From NCBI GenBank assembly GCA_001599715.1, contig BCHU01000005.1, positions 1,426,001-1,490,000 on the forward strand: a stretch of 64,000 nucleotides of DNA, read 5' to 3'. Under the pieces are notes generated by a model. The model had not been told where the DNA came from. It worked only from the letters and a program-made list of their open reading frames with translations, and did no database searches. This DNA comes from Phaeotremella fagi. Lineage: Eukaryota; Basidiomycota; Tremellomycetes; Tremellales; Phaeotremellaceae. Position numbers and translations under genes: made by a program. This document shows positions 23,271-35,702 of this stretch, piece by piece; within the stretch, counting starts at the first letter, position 1; each line of letters starts with the position of its first letter.

Positions 23271-24840
23271 CTATGACGAGAATTGAGCAACCAAATATTG
23301 ACTGACAGAAGTAGGACTCAACGGAGCACCTAAATCAGTGACGATGAAATCGATTAGATCTGGCGTCGTAACGTCAACTCTAGGGTTCTCTTCTTCCATC
23401 TCCTTAGTCATCCCATGTAAAGTTTTTGACCAAGTTGGATCATCACCTATCAAAGGAGTCGTTGAAGGTTGCGGCGAGTGACCACGTATAGGAGTTGCTG
23501 GAGCTTGAGAAGCTACTCTCTGTAAACCGTGTGATGAGAGTGGTAGAGATGCGGGGAAGGATAACGGTTTATAGGTCTCGTTGGATGTTGATGATGGATT
23601 CGTTGGGGTTATGAGTTTCGGAAGTGGGATATCAGTTTGGGAGAGGGGATAGTGTCGAAGGAATTTGTAGGATTCGGCGAGTACGTAGAAAGGCTTTTGA
23701 AGGGCTTTGGCAACTAAGGCTACTTGGTATGTACCGACTGATGACACGACTCCCTGTTGTATATTCAGCATTGAGACATTCTCAGACTCACTCCTGATTC
23801 AACAACTGCTTCGGTTCCTACTAAAACCATATCAACCCTTTCCATTATATATGCGACAGCACTATCCAAAACAACAGTACATGGGACACCTTCTGCTGTT
23901 AAGACTTGATGCGTTCGAAGACTATGAGATCGTAAGTACGCTTTCGAAAGAGAGAACCTAGTTCTGCACTCACCCCAAACCGTCAGGTCGAGATTCTAAT
24001 TGGAAAAAGATTGATGTCAGTGAGCACCAAAGACCTCTGATCAAAATCATTCACTTACCTGCGACGTAAACTTTGACACGCTTGTGCTGCCTATGCGCTC
24101 TTATTATAGCTGATACAACAGTCCTCGAATAAGCATGTGTCAAAATCTATTAAATACATCAGTCATCAACAAAAAAAACACAATACAGGACAAATGAGAA
24201 ACAGCGAATACTTACAACACAATCGTCTCTCAGAAATCCAACAGCGAGTTCTGCAATTTTCTCACGACATTGAGGAGCAGTTATCGTACAGAAAGATCGA
24301 CCTTGGGTTATGAGTGATCTTTTATATGCCGTATACTCCTATAAGAATAGGTTAAACAAGCATTTCGTTACCTCACACCGATCAAAGCTTACCTCTCCAC
24401 CAGCTGATAGTGCAAAAAATCTTTCCCATAATTGACAACCTGCTCTAACACCTAGACTCGCTTGGGTGTTGATGAGTCTCTGTCGACCTACAGTCAATTC
24501 TTGAGCTAGTCCTGTAACCGTCGAAGCTAGGAATATGTTAGACAATTACAATGATGATCCAGGAAAACAAGTATCACCTGTGGAAGCTTCGATCAATTCA
24601 ACGAGAGCTAGAATTGCAGCGATAGGTTCAGGATGAGGAACCTGTTGTATATCAATCAGTTTTTGTCTGCGGTTGAAGAGTTGATGGACACACTTTGGAA
24701 GCTTTTTTATAAGCTTTTATAACGTCAAACCCATCTGTTTCAACCGCTGAAGTGTTGGTTGATGATGATGCTGGTATTGATTCGTGTCTCGATATCGGTT
24801 GAGGTGAGATTGGTGTAGATGATGCGACTAGAGAAGTCAT
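23271..24840 (-). CDS. GCN3: Translation initiation factor eIF2B subunit alpha
   Basis: Regulatory alpha subunit of the guanine nucleotide exchange factor for eIF2, which senses phosphorylated eIF2-alpha. Recognised from the isomerase-like eIF2B core: [16 protein letters not shown] (about 24620), [48 protein letters not shown] (about 24090), [38 protein letters not shown] (about 23850) and the C-terminal [23 protein letters not shown]. Start at the ATG at 24840 ([15 protein letters not shown]); an in-frame ATG at 24900 lies too close to the divergent neighbour. A Ser/Pro-rich insert near 23450-23600 ([16 protein letters not shown] and on) lengthens the protein relative to yeast. About six short introns. 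Divergent from the TPR gene. Confidence 0.93.
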
Positions 24841-24974
24841 AATATTTGCAAAGAAGATGTCAATGGTAGTGTAAATACAACGTTGAAATGAACAACCCAA
24901 CTTTTCTTTGTTCGTTCGGCTTCGAGTCGGTTATTGGTTTCGAATTTCACTTCTACAAAAAATACAAACTTATC

Positions 24975-26671
24975 ATGTCAAAAGCGTCGTCCTCAGCTCT
25001 AAGACTCACGAGAAGCTCGAGGTACCTCGCAAACAGATGTGTCTCGATACCAACTCGTTCAAATATCCAAAATCTTCGATCGACCCGTCAGCAAATTCAT
25101 CCTTTAAGGCCATGTCCAACAGAATTCAGACGTCATTACTCAAGCGTCCTGAACGATTTACAAGAAGCTAATGCCAAAAAGGGACTGAAGATCTCACATT
25201 TGTTTGGTGGTCTTGTGGGCTTAGGTTTGCTTGTCACGATATATGGACTGTATGTGAAAATAGGTTGAAGGGATACACTAACCATATAGATTGGAATATT
25301 ACTTTTCACTGAATACCTATCCTCCAGCTATCAGAACTCCACTAAGAGCTGCGTTGAAAGCTAGGAATTCTGGAGATTATGATAAGAGTGAAAAGTATTT
25401 CAGAGAGTATGTTTAGAAGGTTGAATTGTCGATTGTACAAGCTGACAGGGTACAGAGCTATTGACATAGCTCTCAAGTTACCTGCTTCAACCTTGGATCC
25501 AAATCCTTACCTCAAACTTACAGGGATATATATCGAGCTAGCAGCTCTACTAGAATCACAAGGCCAAGTCGTAAAATCCTATCTTGAGTTATTGAAGGCT
25601 AGGAAGTTGTTGTTGAATCTCGAAAAATCGACATTGGAGGGTTCAAACACGACGACCGAATCATCAAGTTGGGAAACACCAGGTAGACCAGAAACGAGAG
25701 AAGAGAAAGTTCGTGCGATCGGTCTATTACAGAAAATAGGACATCTATCACTACAAATCGCAACGACCGTCTCACCACCATTCTTCCCTTCAGACCAGTC
25801 GTTGGAATACGTAACTGAACCAAGATTAACCACCTGGGATCAATCTGCCGAACATTATCTCAATCTAGCCATGAACGATCTACTGAATATAGGAGGTGGA
25901 ATCAAAGGACAACCAACAAATATCGTTTCTGATCTAGATCTCCCGGCTAGTTCTTCTTCCAATCAGGATGGTGGGAATGTTGATATTCGTGGAGTTGGAA
26001 TTACGATGGAAGCGCTTTCAGAGGTTTATGCGAGGAAAGGCGATTACCAAGCTGCTGCTGGATGTCTGTTACAGGCTGTCAACAGTTTGATACCTGTTCC
26101 TAAGAAGGGGGAGATATCCAACCCAACAGACAGCGAGATATGCCAGGGTGAGTCCAGGATAAGACTCTTGTAATAAAGTACTGTTGCTAACTCTTCATAC
26201 AGCCGCCATGGTCAGTTTCTTTAGTCTATCAAAACATCCCACAAAATACTGATTGTGACTACAGTTAATGACGACAATCTCCTCTTATCTCTCTCAACCA
26301 CGTACCGAAGATTCCATCAAACGATCCAAATCATTCGCCATCCAATCCCTAGAAATGGCAGATCAAGCACTAAATTCCTTATCCTCAAATTCATCGTCTT
26401 CAGAGAATGAAAATTCAAGACTGACATGCCAACGAGCGAAATCCGTTGGTTTATACAACTTAGGAATGTTAGCTGAAGTATGTCCCATCTTTTCTTTCTG
26501 TTGATATTACAGCTGATAGGATATTTTCAGATGCAAAAAGATTTACCTAACGCCATGAGATATTTTACGAAATCTCTCGTTTTATCTCGTGAAACTGGAT
26601 TTTCAGAGGGTAAAAGACAAGCTGGTGAGGCTGTGAGAAGAATAAAAAGTTTAGGTGGTCCTTCAATCTGA
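24975..26671 (+). CDS. MGR3-like mitochondrial TPR membrane protein
   Basis: A basic presequence (MSKASSSALRLTRSSRYLANR) and a single membrane span (FGGLVGLGLLVTIYGLLEYYF) precede TPR-like helical pairs: NSGDYDKSEKYFREAIDIALKLP, KLTGIYIELAALLESQGQVVKSYLELLKARKLL, ALSEVYARKGDYQAAAGCLLQAVNSLIP and LPNAMRYFTKSLVLSRETGFSEGK. This layout resembles Mgr3, an adaptor of the i-AAA protease Yme1 in the inner membrane. That function is inferred from architecture only. Introns: about 25249-25290, 25408-25455, near 26150-26200, 26208-26264, and 26478-26530. Start at 24975, the ATG opening the presequence; an upstream in-frame ATG at 24888 would put unlike residues before it. Confidence 0.7.
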
Positions 26672-26890
26672 TACCTCCGTATATCGTATCAATTGATAAA
26701 GAACATCTTGATTGTTTCATAAACTTCATCTCGATAAGTAGGTATTAAGTAATTTTGTCTTGTATACAAAATGAGTAGGTAAATATGTGCAGGAATAAGA
26801 GTATGAATGAGGATATTGAATGAGAATGGGGTATTTACAAGAAGAATTCGAAACAAAGCTAAGACCAACCAAAAAACCAAAGAAATCTAC

Positions 26891-29800
26891 TTAATATCTT
26901 TCCAAGAAACCAATTTCGAAAGCGCCCATTACCCTCTTATTGATAGGGTAAATACTAGTGGATTCTTTCAAAGCTCCAACGATCCCGTCACAGACTTCAG
27001 CGCTATACGCTAATTCTTCAATCTGACCACCTGCACCGAAACCAGGTAAACCAGGTAAAGCAGTCTCAGTAGCTGTATCATCGTTGATAACTTTGTACAT
27101 TATCTTAGCTGCTCTGAGAGTTTTGGATTGGTTGATACCGTTAGCCAACAGAATTGATGAAGCGTGAGGTGAATTTGATATTGATGCCGAGGATCCTCTC
27201 CTGAGTGGTTGTGAGAGGTTGGAATATGACGCTCGCAATGGAGAAGGGGCTGGTGAGTTGGTTGACGATTTTCGATAAGAGACTTTGATGGATGGATTGA
27301 ATAGCCACACCTGTTTTTGGATTAGTATCCCTTGTTGTCTTTCAGACTCACCATCAGACGACGTTCATTCGTTTCTTCGTCAACAACGATGAATCGATAG
27401 GTAGCATGCGCCTGCGCAAGCTCAAGCATATCTGAAACGACAAAAACCGATAGCGGAAAGCGAACCGATCTGTTGAAAGTTAATAAATCTGAACTCTTAA
27501 GTTTGATATTAGGCTTACTCAACGGTCTCTCCGTTATCGTCATCTCTCAACAAAGCGATTGCCCATTTATGGAATCTCACTGTCCCCTGTCCTGTTTTAC
27601 CATCATCTTTACGTTGTTTCCCCAACACCTCTCCACATTTACAAGTCACGATTTGCCAAATGTCATCCTAAAAATGTGTCAACATATTACTTGGACTGTC
27701 AGAGCAACTTCAAATCATAGAATGTAGTAATGGAAGTAGCTTCTTTTCAATTTGATCACGATTGAAAAGAAGTTTGTTATTCCATGACCAACTCTCGTCC
27801 GCAAAGACGAAAGTCGTTCAGTATCGGGCACTTTGTATCAGCCAAAGAGGATTTCTGACGAAAGTAACCTCTGAACCCTCATCCCAATCTTCCACCATAA
27901 ACCCGAAAAACACAGTCATCAGCTCGAAACTTGCTAGAGTTTCTTGACGATCCTACATTCAATAGATTTCTGGTCTGGAAAGGGTTGATAGAGGGACCGC
28001 CAATTGGAAGTGACGATGGCCTTCTTTTTGGTCCTTTACGACGGATATTTGGATGAAGACGGAAAATGAATGAACTCACGGTTTTAGGGTCCACTGTGAT
28101 ATTAGAACGTTTGATATCTTCACCGTGAAGTAATAAATAACTACCACCGACCAAAACGTGACCTTTCAAAGGCCAAAATCCATCTTTTGTCCTCTGAGCC
28201 AATGAAGCAGTGAAACCAGGATCAGAATGACACATCCAAACTTCCATCATTTCAGCCCAATGCTCAGATGGTAGATCTTTGTAACCTGATTGATCAGCTG
28301 TGCAAGCTTCCGACGACGCATGTGACAAATCAGCAATCTCCCGATCGCAATTGGTACAACATAAACCGCTTGGTCGAAGTTCACGCATAGATGGGGCCGA
28401 TAAAGCTTGCGATGGAAGAAGAGCATTAAGCGATGGTAACGAAGAATGTTCTGGATGTACCGGAGGGGCTGAAAGTTTGGCCTCAAGTAGGAGATCATGC
28501 GATACAAAGTCGACAACTTGACCAGAGGTGACTGGAGCTGGTAATGCAATTTTTGCGCTGGCTGAAGGGTCCTTTTTATTGACCAACATTCCGTCATCGA
28601 CAACTTCACTAACGCTAGTTTCAATTGCCAATTCGCAAGTTGAGTTGATACCCGGACCATGTAAGACGATGTGGACTGCGCGAAGATTTTCTTGGTGTTC
28701 TGCAATATACGCAACGCTCGCAAGGTCTAAAGTCGGGGTGTCAGATATCGTTCTTCAGCATGCAATGAGATAGCACCAACCTAAAGTGTTGGGCAGTTTC
28801 AATCCCGACCCCAAACTTCCTCTTCTCATAAATCCAGCAACCTTCTTGAACGCCGTGGGCGTCCTTCTGCCATCCCCGTTCTCACTTAAAGCTACAGAGC
28901 TCGACCTAGACCTAGATCTCCCGTTGATCTCATCAGTCGCAGAAGTTGAAGACATTCGTCGAGAGACCTTCCCATTTGGTCCTTTGATGAGGAAATCCTG
29001 AACCGTTACCAGTTCAAATGGATCTTCGGAGACTGATTTTGGTGTAGGCGGTCTTGAATCTTGATCACGCAATCTACCAGATGAAGAGTATTCCACCAAA
29101 TTACCGATGAAAGTTTCCCTCCGTTCATTGAGTTTCTCCTCGATTGATTGAGGAAAATCTTGCGTGTTAAATCGACTTGCACTAGTTCTTGCAATAATGT
29201 CGGAAATAAAAGTTTGTTGCTGAATGATCAGCATGGACATTAGCCTAATTCTTACTCTTTGACGTTTGACAGTCTCATCACCCATGTTTGGAGGCTGATT
29301 TGCTTCTTGATTAACCATCCTTCCTGAGCTAGATTGTGAAACTAAGTCTTGCAAGAAATGGTCACGCTGTAAAGAGGTATGAGCTATCTCCAGCTTAAGG
29401 TACACACAAACTTACAGCTCTTAATTCTCTTGCCCGAGCGAGTTCCGCATTAACAGGTTCTGCCATGACAGAATCTTGACCCCGAAGTCTGGTGGACTCA
29501 GACTGATCAAAAAGATTGTCCAGGAACTTCTCTCTCTACGACAATTAGTGCTTTTCAAAATGAATCCCCAAACACATACCTGGGCAGACCTCCTTTCCCT
29601 CCATCCTTCCCTATCAACTCGTTGGCCATTCACCTCCTTTCTCTTCCCATGAGCCCTTTCGATTCTTTCCCAAATCTCCTCCAACTCCCGTTCTTTGGCC
29701 TTTTGTTCTCTTCTACTTTCCTCTTTGCTCTTTGATGTACCTAAAGTTGACGAGCTTGCTCGAAGCTCAACTCTCTGGTCAAGAAGTTGCGGTGTAACAG

Positions 29801-30761
29801 CTTGTAGACGACCGATGGCAGACGTGACAGCATCTAGCTCTCGCATCATTTTTTCGTTCGACGTGCTGGGAGATTGCGATTGAAGTGGTTCAGCAGATTG
29901 ATGATGATTTGATGAGGAGTCTCCAGGTTCTTTCTCTTTCTTCTCATCCTTTTCGGTGAACGATTCTGCATAATCTCGGTAGCTGGGTAAGGAAACTTGA
30001 TCACTCGACATTGATGAATAGCGATCACGTTGAGTATATGTCGGGGGCAGCGAATCGTATTCCATCTCCACGGATGTCTCGAATGGATTTTGATTATCAT
30101 TTTCATCGAGAGTTAATCGTTGTGACCTTCGTCTGATCAACGACTCTACTGCCTGACTTAATGATTCAATTCTTGCCCAAGCTAATTCTTCCCTGACAAC
30201 ATTCACAGCTGGATGGATCTGAGAAGTACTAGGTAAGGGAGATGTGTCTGATGTGTGTTGCTGAGCACTTTCCTGAAGAGTAGATAAGTGCTGTGTGAGA
30301 GCTACGAATGAGTCTTGAATCGTCGGAACAACATCAGATGGTGATAACGAGTTGGTAGGAATCAAGGTCGATGAAGGTTGAAGACGTTCCAGTTCATAGC
30401 TCACTTCCAACAATTCCATCAAAGCAGCCGCCAGTTGTCGATCATCTTCAGGAAGAACCTCCAAATTATCCGTGGAATCTGTCTGTTCAGGTAACAAAGA
30501 TGATAGCGCTTGGACGCAACTTAGTTGAACATCGGCCAGATTGCGATGAACAGACTAGGGTTGAAAAGGAGGTCAATTTGGTGTCGTTCTTTCTCATCGG
30601 TATAGGTTAACACTCACAGTCGACTGCTCTACAGTTGATTCAGAATGATACTCTAGCAAATCGACTGGGAAGGGTGCAGGGGGAGGTGGAAGGGTCGAAG
30701 TTGAGACTTCATTTAAAAGAGGGGGAAGATCCCAATTTTGCGATGGTCTTTGGATTTCCAT
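26891..30761 (-). CDS. Long protein with repeat-bearing N-terminal arm and UBE3D-type (HECT_2) C-terminal domain
   Basis: The C-terminal part (28790-26891) looks like the E2-binding ubiquitin ligase family of human UBE3D and yeast Ipa1. It has LRPSGLCCTNCDREI, LPSEHWAEMMEVWMCHSDPGF, LKGHVLVGGSYLLLHGEDI, IVTCKCGEVLG and a last block GGQIEELAYSAEVCDGIV, ending GFLERY. The N-terminal part (30761-28800) is Ser-rich and helical, with four copies of a motif F-I/L-x-N/D-L/I-V-x-x-S-x-S-x-R (REKFLDNLFDQSESTRLRGQD and three relatives). A GT-AG intron at about 28738-28791 joins LKLPNTLG in frame to LASVAYIAEHQENLRAVHIV. There is no ATG in frame before the second part until MLVNKKD near 28570, so I call one gene. 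Two separate genes remain possible. Start at 30761 (MEIQRPSQNWDLPPLL). Confidence 0.65.
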
Positions 30762-31020
30762 CGCTGGGCCGGGGGCCAGAAGTTGAAGTGAGAGGGAAGA
30801 ACTGAACTTTCGCTGTTGTAACTGTGATAGAGAGGAATATTCTGTTTACGACTATGCGAAGAAAGAAGGAAGGATGACAGAACGAGAGATGAAAGGAAAG
30901 AATAACAACAGTTGATGCATGCTTAAAGCACAGGTACAGTCACGTGATCTCAACCAAGAGCTTCGAATATTTCAAGATTTATTATTCGAGACTACTTTTC
31001 TTCCTCGTAACACCACCAAC

Positions 31021-34000
31021 ATGCTCCATCTGGTAAAGAGTTGTCGATGCTGTCAACCACAACTTACACGGGCATCATCGTCTAGACTATCGCTATCTCC
31101 AATCGCAACTTTCTCGACCAATTTTCCATTGAGAGCTGATCCTCTACCTAGTCGAGATTGGTCAAGACCTGCTCCGATACAAGAACCCCGTGCAACAGTC
31201 GAACGTTCATGGACAAATTCCAGGCAGACCCAGAATAATAGACGTTCGGTAGATAGAGCAATCTCTGAAGGTGTATCAAGAGTGAAAGGGCGACCACGTC
31301 GGTCTAATCAAGCGGATGTTAGAAGTACTTTTGGAATGAGAGATCCCTCCAAAGAAACTCCAAGATTTGATAGACGTCAAAATGGCATAGGTGGACATTC
31401 AGGATCGAGACCGTCCAAAACTCGTGATATCGCTGATAGGTGGTCGCCGACCAATCGCAAATCCACTCCAGTTTCTGAATCGGCACCTCAAGACGCTGAA
31501 AAAGTTGAAGGTGTTGTCGAGGTAGCCAAGGATAATGACGAAACGTCGAATAACGTTGAGGACATCGCGGATGTACAGGACGATACTTATGATAAGTCGG
31601 ATCCTAGACGGAAAAATGCCCGAGTGGACAGAGACAAGAGGAATTCGATATCCTGGCAAATAAAAAATCAGACAGATGAAGTATTCCAGCTACCTTCCAG
31701 TCGGAGGGGTCAACCGAAAAAGAAGAAAGGGAAAGAACGATTATGGGAAATAGATGACGATAACGATAGAGATATCAGATCCAGACGTGACGAAAAACCA
31801 GAAACTGAAGTCAAGAAACCCAAGGTGAAGAAGGTGATAGAGAAAGAAATTGAAAAAGAGGTTTTTATCCCATCTACAATTAGTGTTGGTCGGTTGGCTA
31901 GAACATTTGATGTTTCCCTCTGTGAGTTATCTTTCCCGTGTTGGAGTAAATATGACGTGCTTATTTTTCTAGTCAACTTGCAGAAAACAATGCTTCGATT
32001 GGATATGAACGAGGATCAACGTCGAGCCGATTATCGTAAGTTTAATTTGGATATCAGAGACTGCAGCTGAGACTTTGTCATGTCATAGTTCTTAACGCGG
32101 AGGAGGCGTGCAACTTGGCACTAGAATATGGGTTCAATCCCACAGTGGACAATGAAAAAGCTTTCGATATTCATCCAGATCCAGTGATGGATACAAGTGA
32201 TCAACCATTACGACCTCCTGTGTAGGTGACATCTAAATTTCTCAGCTAATCCCACAGCGTAACGATAATGGGTCATGTCGATCACGGCAAAACAACCCTC
32301 TTAGACTCTCTTCGACATACGTCAGTTGCGGCACATGAGGCAGGTGGAATCACTCAACACATTGGAGCTTTTTCTGTACCGCTACATTACCTTTTATCAA
32401 ATGCCTCATCATTCCCTGAGGGTAGTATCACATTTTTGGATACTCCAGGACATGCAGCGTTTACTGGAATGAGAGCTCGTGGTGCCCACGTCACAGATAT
32501 AGTTGTTCTTGTCGTTGCGGCTGATGATGGTGTCATGCCTCAAACTAGAGAAGTTTTAGAGCTTGTGAAAAACGAAGGAGAAAAAGTTGGTCTAGTGGTG
32601 GCAATCAACAAATGTGATAAACCTGGAATAGATTTCGTGAGTCGTGAACCTCGTGTTGGCCTGATTACTAATTGGATCATTGCAGACAAAAGTGAAGAGT
32701 GCTCTAGGTGCCGAAGGGATCTTGTTGGAAGAAGATGGAGGAGACGTTCCATCAGTCAAAGTCTCTGGCCTTGCCAAGACTGGGTTAGACGATCTGGTAG
32801 AGACACTTTCTACTTTGGCAGAAATTAGAGATTTGAGAGCGAGTCAGACTGGGAAAGCAGAGGGTTTCGTTCTTGAGTCAAGGGTCGACAAGGGGAGAGG
32901 GTGAGTCGCGGACCGCCCTCTACTGTGCATAATTCTGATTTATACAGAAACGTCGCAACTGTACTTATGACCCGTGGAACTCTCCGAAGAGGTGCTTCGA
33001 TTGTAGCTGGAACGACTTGGTGCAGAGTGAGACAAATGCAAGATGATAAAGGTCAACCCATTAAAGAAGCCCTCCCGGGTATGCCTCTCACTCTAACAGG
33101 CTGGAAAGATCTACCTGTCGCCGGTGACGAATTACTTGAAGCAGTCAACGGAGAAGATGAAGCTAAAAAAGCAATAACCAATAGGAAACGTGAAGAAGAA
33201 CGTAAAAAGATGATTGCGGATGTTGAAAGTATCAACATTAAGAGACGGGAAGAGAGATTAAAACTCGAGAAAGAAGAGGAAGAAGCTGAAGTTGTTAAAG
33301 CTGCTGGTGGGAATGTAGCTCAAGCTCATGCTGCTTTGGTTAAAGCTGCGGAAAGAGAGGAATTGTTACATGGATACAAAGAATTGAGGTTGGTCATCAA
33401 GGGGGATGTTAGTGGTACGGTAGAGGCTGTCGTTGGTAGTCTTTCGGGGATAGGAAACAAGGAAGCCGGGGTCAAGGTCATTCACACCGGTGTAGGAGAT
33501 GTTTCCGAATCAGATGTGGCTTTGGCTGCAGCTTCGGAAGGTGAGTCATTATCTTGTAGAACTAGGTTTACATCGAAAGCTGACAACTACGTATTCCAGC
33601 CTCAGTCATTGGTTTCTCAGTATCTGCCCCAAGATCAATTCAAACCCTTGCTCAAACTTCCAAAGTGCCCCTTCACCTCGAATCAGTAATCTATCGTCTG
33701 ATCGACAAAGTCCGTTCAGAAGTGATAAAACTTCTACCACCAAAAACAGAAACTTCTGTAAAAGGATCAGCAAATATCAACGAACTTTTCACGATAAAAG
33801 TTAAAGGTTCAAAAGACGGTATGGTGATTGCTGGATGTAGAGTATCAAACGGTGTTATCGGTATTCACGAGAAGGTTAGAATTATGCGTAAGAAATCGGA
33901 TGAATCGGATGCTGAGAGGGAAGTTGTTTGGGAAGGGAATATCGAAACTTTGAAACATGTTAAGAAGGATGTTAATGAAGTCAGAAAGGGAACTGAATGT

Positions 34001-34087
34001 GGGATGAGTTTCCATGGGTTCAGAGACTTTAGACCTGGGGATGAGGTGGTTAGTTTTACGACTTTTGAGGTGGCGAGGGAGTTGTAG
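31021..34087 (+). CDS. IFM1: Mitochondrial translation initiation factor IF-2
   Basis: GTPase that places initiator tRNA on the mitochondrial small ribosomal subunit. The N-terminus ([24 protein letters not shown]) is a clear presequence, followed by a charged linker of about 250 residues. The G domain carries G1 [16 protein letters not shown], effector [11 protein letters not shown]3 [12 protein letters not shown], and G4 INKCDKPG. Domains II to IV follow: [56 protein letters not shown], and the C-terminal [18 protein letters not shown], ending [10 protein letters not shown]. Introns near 31921-31971, 32038-32089, 32223-32258, 32636-32686, 32900-32947 and 33541-33600. Start at 31021; an in-frame ATG at 30919 exists, but the presequence begins at 31021. 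Confidence 0.93.
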
Positions 34088-34726
34088 TACTGGCCCCTTG
34101 AGGCCAAAACGTCTTTTTTTGTTGATAACATTAGAATAAAGGATGCATTCTTCACTCAGCATATTGTATTGCAAATCAAATTCTAATCATCCCTGTGATC
34201 CAAAATATGCCTTCCAAAATGTTTACTCGTATCAATCAAATACGAGAGATAGTCGTTCAGTGTTTCTCTCCCATACTTAACGTTATAAGTTCATTCAAAG
34301 TGTGGTGACTACAACGAGAAATCCACCTTACTCTTTTTTATTGTCAGTGTCTTAAGATGTTAAGACTCCTCAAAAGCTTAAGACTTTAGACTGGAACACC
34401 CGAAAATATTCATTGATCAAGTGGAAACTGATGACGGCTTCGTGATATAAATTATCAATCAAATTATCGGGTGGAGTGTTTCAAATGCCCCACTGTCTTC
34501 TAGGACTTTCGCTTGATTCTGATATTTCCTACCTTTAAAATGATGTTATTGTTTAACGATTTAATGCAGTCTCCGAATCTTTCCCTCCGCACAAATAACA
34601 TTATGAAAACTACAGAGCCGAGAAACTACTACCTCGCCCTTTGATCTTTCCTCTTGATTACAAAACCACAATAACATCTTTGCAAAACCCTCCTCACTCT
34701 CATTGGTCTCACTAAGAGCAGATACC
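34088..34726. other. Intergenic region with left edge of a tandem duplication
   Basis: 639 bp between convergent stops. From about 34407 the sequence (ATTGATCAAGTGGA, then AATCAAATTAT and GTGTTTCA) repeats at about 35803 (ATTGATCAAGTGGA, CAAACAAATTAT, GTGTTTCAC). That marks the 3' flanks of the two tandem small-family genes. No gene recognised. Confidence 0.55.
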
Positions 34727-35303
34727 TCACTCCTCGTCATCGACTTGGGATGCTCCTCCTGAGTTGGCTTTTTTGGCTGCCCATTTGAATGCTTCTTCAG
34801 TGGCCAGTGAGCTGCGGAAGTACTTTCAGTTATGGTTCACAATTGTCAAGATTTTTCAACTCACTGAAGCGCAGACAATTTTGCCCCTGTTCTATCATAG
34901 TATGGATGCCGACCGTGCTGTTGGATTTCCCCAATTGTTTGATCTACTGTTCGAACCATGCTCTCTGGAAGATGGTCGATGTTGAATGAGGCTTGATAAA
35001 CCTTATGCACAATTTGAGATCGGATGTACGCATTGGTTGCATTTGCGAGAAGGTCAGATACCTTCTCATCACCACTGACGCTGACGATATAACTGGCGGA
35101 CCAAAGTTTTTCGAGATCATGTTCGGGTTGGGAGAAGAAGACTGTGAAGTGGCTAAATTTCTTATTGATGGTGGAGATGTGTTGGGAGATGGAATTGATG
35201 GATTTGTTGAATTCAGCATTTTCGGTTTTTATAGCCTGAATTAGGTCAATTCAGAAAAAAGAATAGTGGAACATACAGTGGCACATTCTATATTAAAAGA
35301 CAT
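34727..35303 (-). CDS. Small-family member 3, uncharacterised
   Basis: About 160 residues in three exons: MSFNIECAT, an intron (GTATGT...ATTCAG), the main exon AIKTENAEFNKSINSISQH to GAKLSA, then an intron (GTGAGT...CGCAG) and HSLATEEAFKWAAKKANSGG, stop at 34727-34729. Shared family marks are a short first exon, LEKLWSASYIVS, ATNAYIRSQIVHKVY, and a last exon with EEAFKWA that aligns with DEAFKWANKYAK of its neighbour and EIKKWD of the 18501 gene. No signal peptide or membrane span. Protein similarity to the tandem copy at 36114 is low by eye, yet the two upstream regions are closely alike. Function unknown. Confidence 0.68.
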
Positions 35304-35483
35304 CGTTAAGAAGGTACTGAGGTTTGGATGAATTGAAGGATAAAAATGTTTGTATAATTTGGTTTGTAATAAAAATTAAGAGTTGTGAGTGGATGTAGGA
35401 AAGAGGAAGAGAGTAGAAAGAAAGTGGGGGATTATATCTTTCAGTCACCGTATCAATCAGAAGCCTATGAAAGGTGAAAAGTC

Positions 35484-35501
35484 TGACGTAGAAGAAAAGA
35501 C
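35484..35501 (-). repeat. TACGTCA box 1 (member 3)
   Basis: TGACGTAGAAGAAAAGAC on the plus strand. A near-identical box at 36948-36965 sits in the corresponding place before member 4. Confidence 0.6.
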
Positions 35502-35555
35502 TAAAAACCCGAAACATGAGCACTTATCTATCACGAATCGAAGTCCTGCCATACC

Positions 35556-35573
35556 TGACGTAGAATAAAGGAC
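35556..35573 (-). repeat. TACGTCA box 2 (member 3)
   Basis: TGACGTAGAATAAAGGAC on the plus strand. It matches TGACGTAGAATAAAGGAT at 37020-37037 before member 4. Confidence 0.62.
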
Positions 35574-35620
35574 AACAAAGACGAATAAAAGTTTTCCCGT
35601 TTATCTTTTGATTTTGAATA

Positions 35621-35638
35621 TGACGTATAATCAAGGAC
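35621..35638 (-). repeat. TACGTCA box 3 (member 3)
   Basis: TGACGTATAATCAAGGAC on the plus strand; same consensus with changes in the middle. Confidence 0.55.
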
Positions 35639-35684
35639 AGGACATTGAAACGAATTTTTTTCTCGTTTATAACGGATGAGTTAT

Positions 35685-35702
35685 TGACGTAGAAGAAAGG
35701 GC
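35685..35702 (-). repeat. TACGTCA box 4 (member 3)
   Basis: TGACGTAGAAGAAAGGGC on the plus strand. The four boxes are spaced 72, 65 and 64 bases apart, which is close to regular. Confidence 0.57.

Noticed and set aside
32110..32150. GGGTTCAATCCCA, resembling a tRNA T-arm
   Set aside because: It is inside the mitochondrial IF-2 coding sequence (EYGFNPTVD), and no acceptor or D-arm surrounds it.
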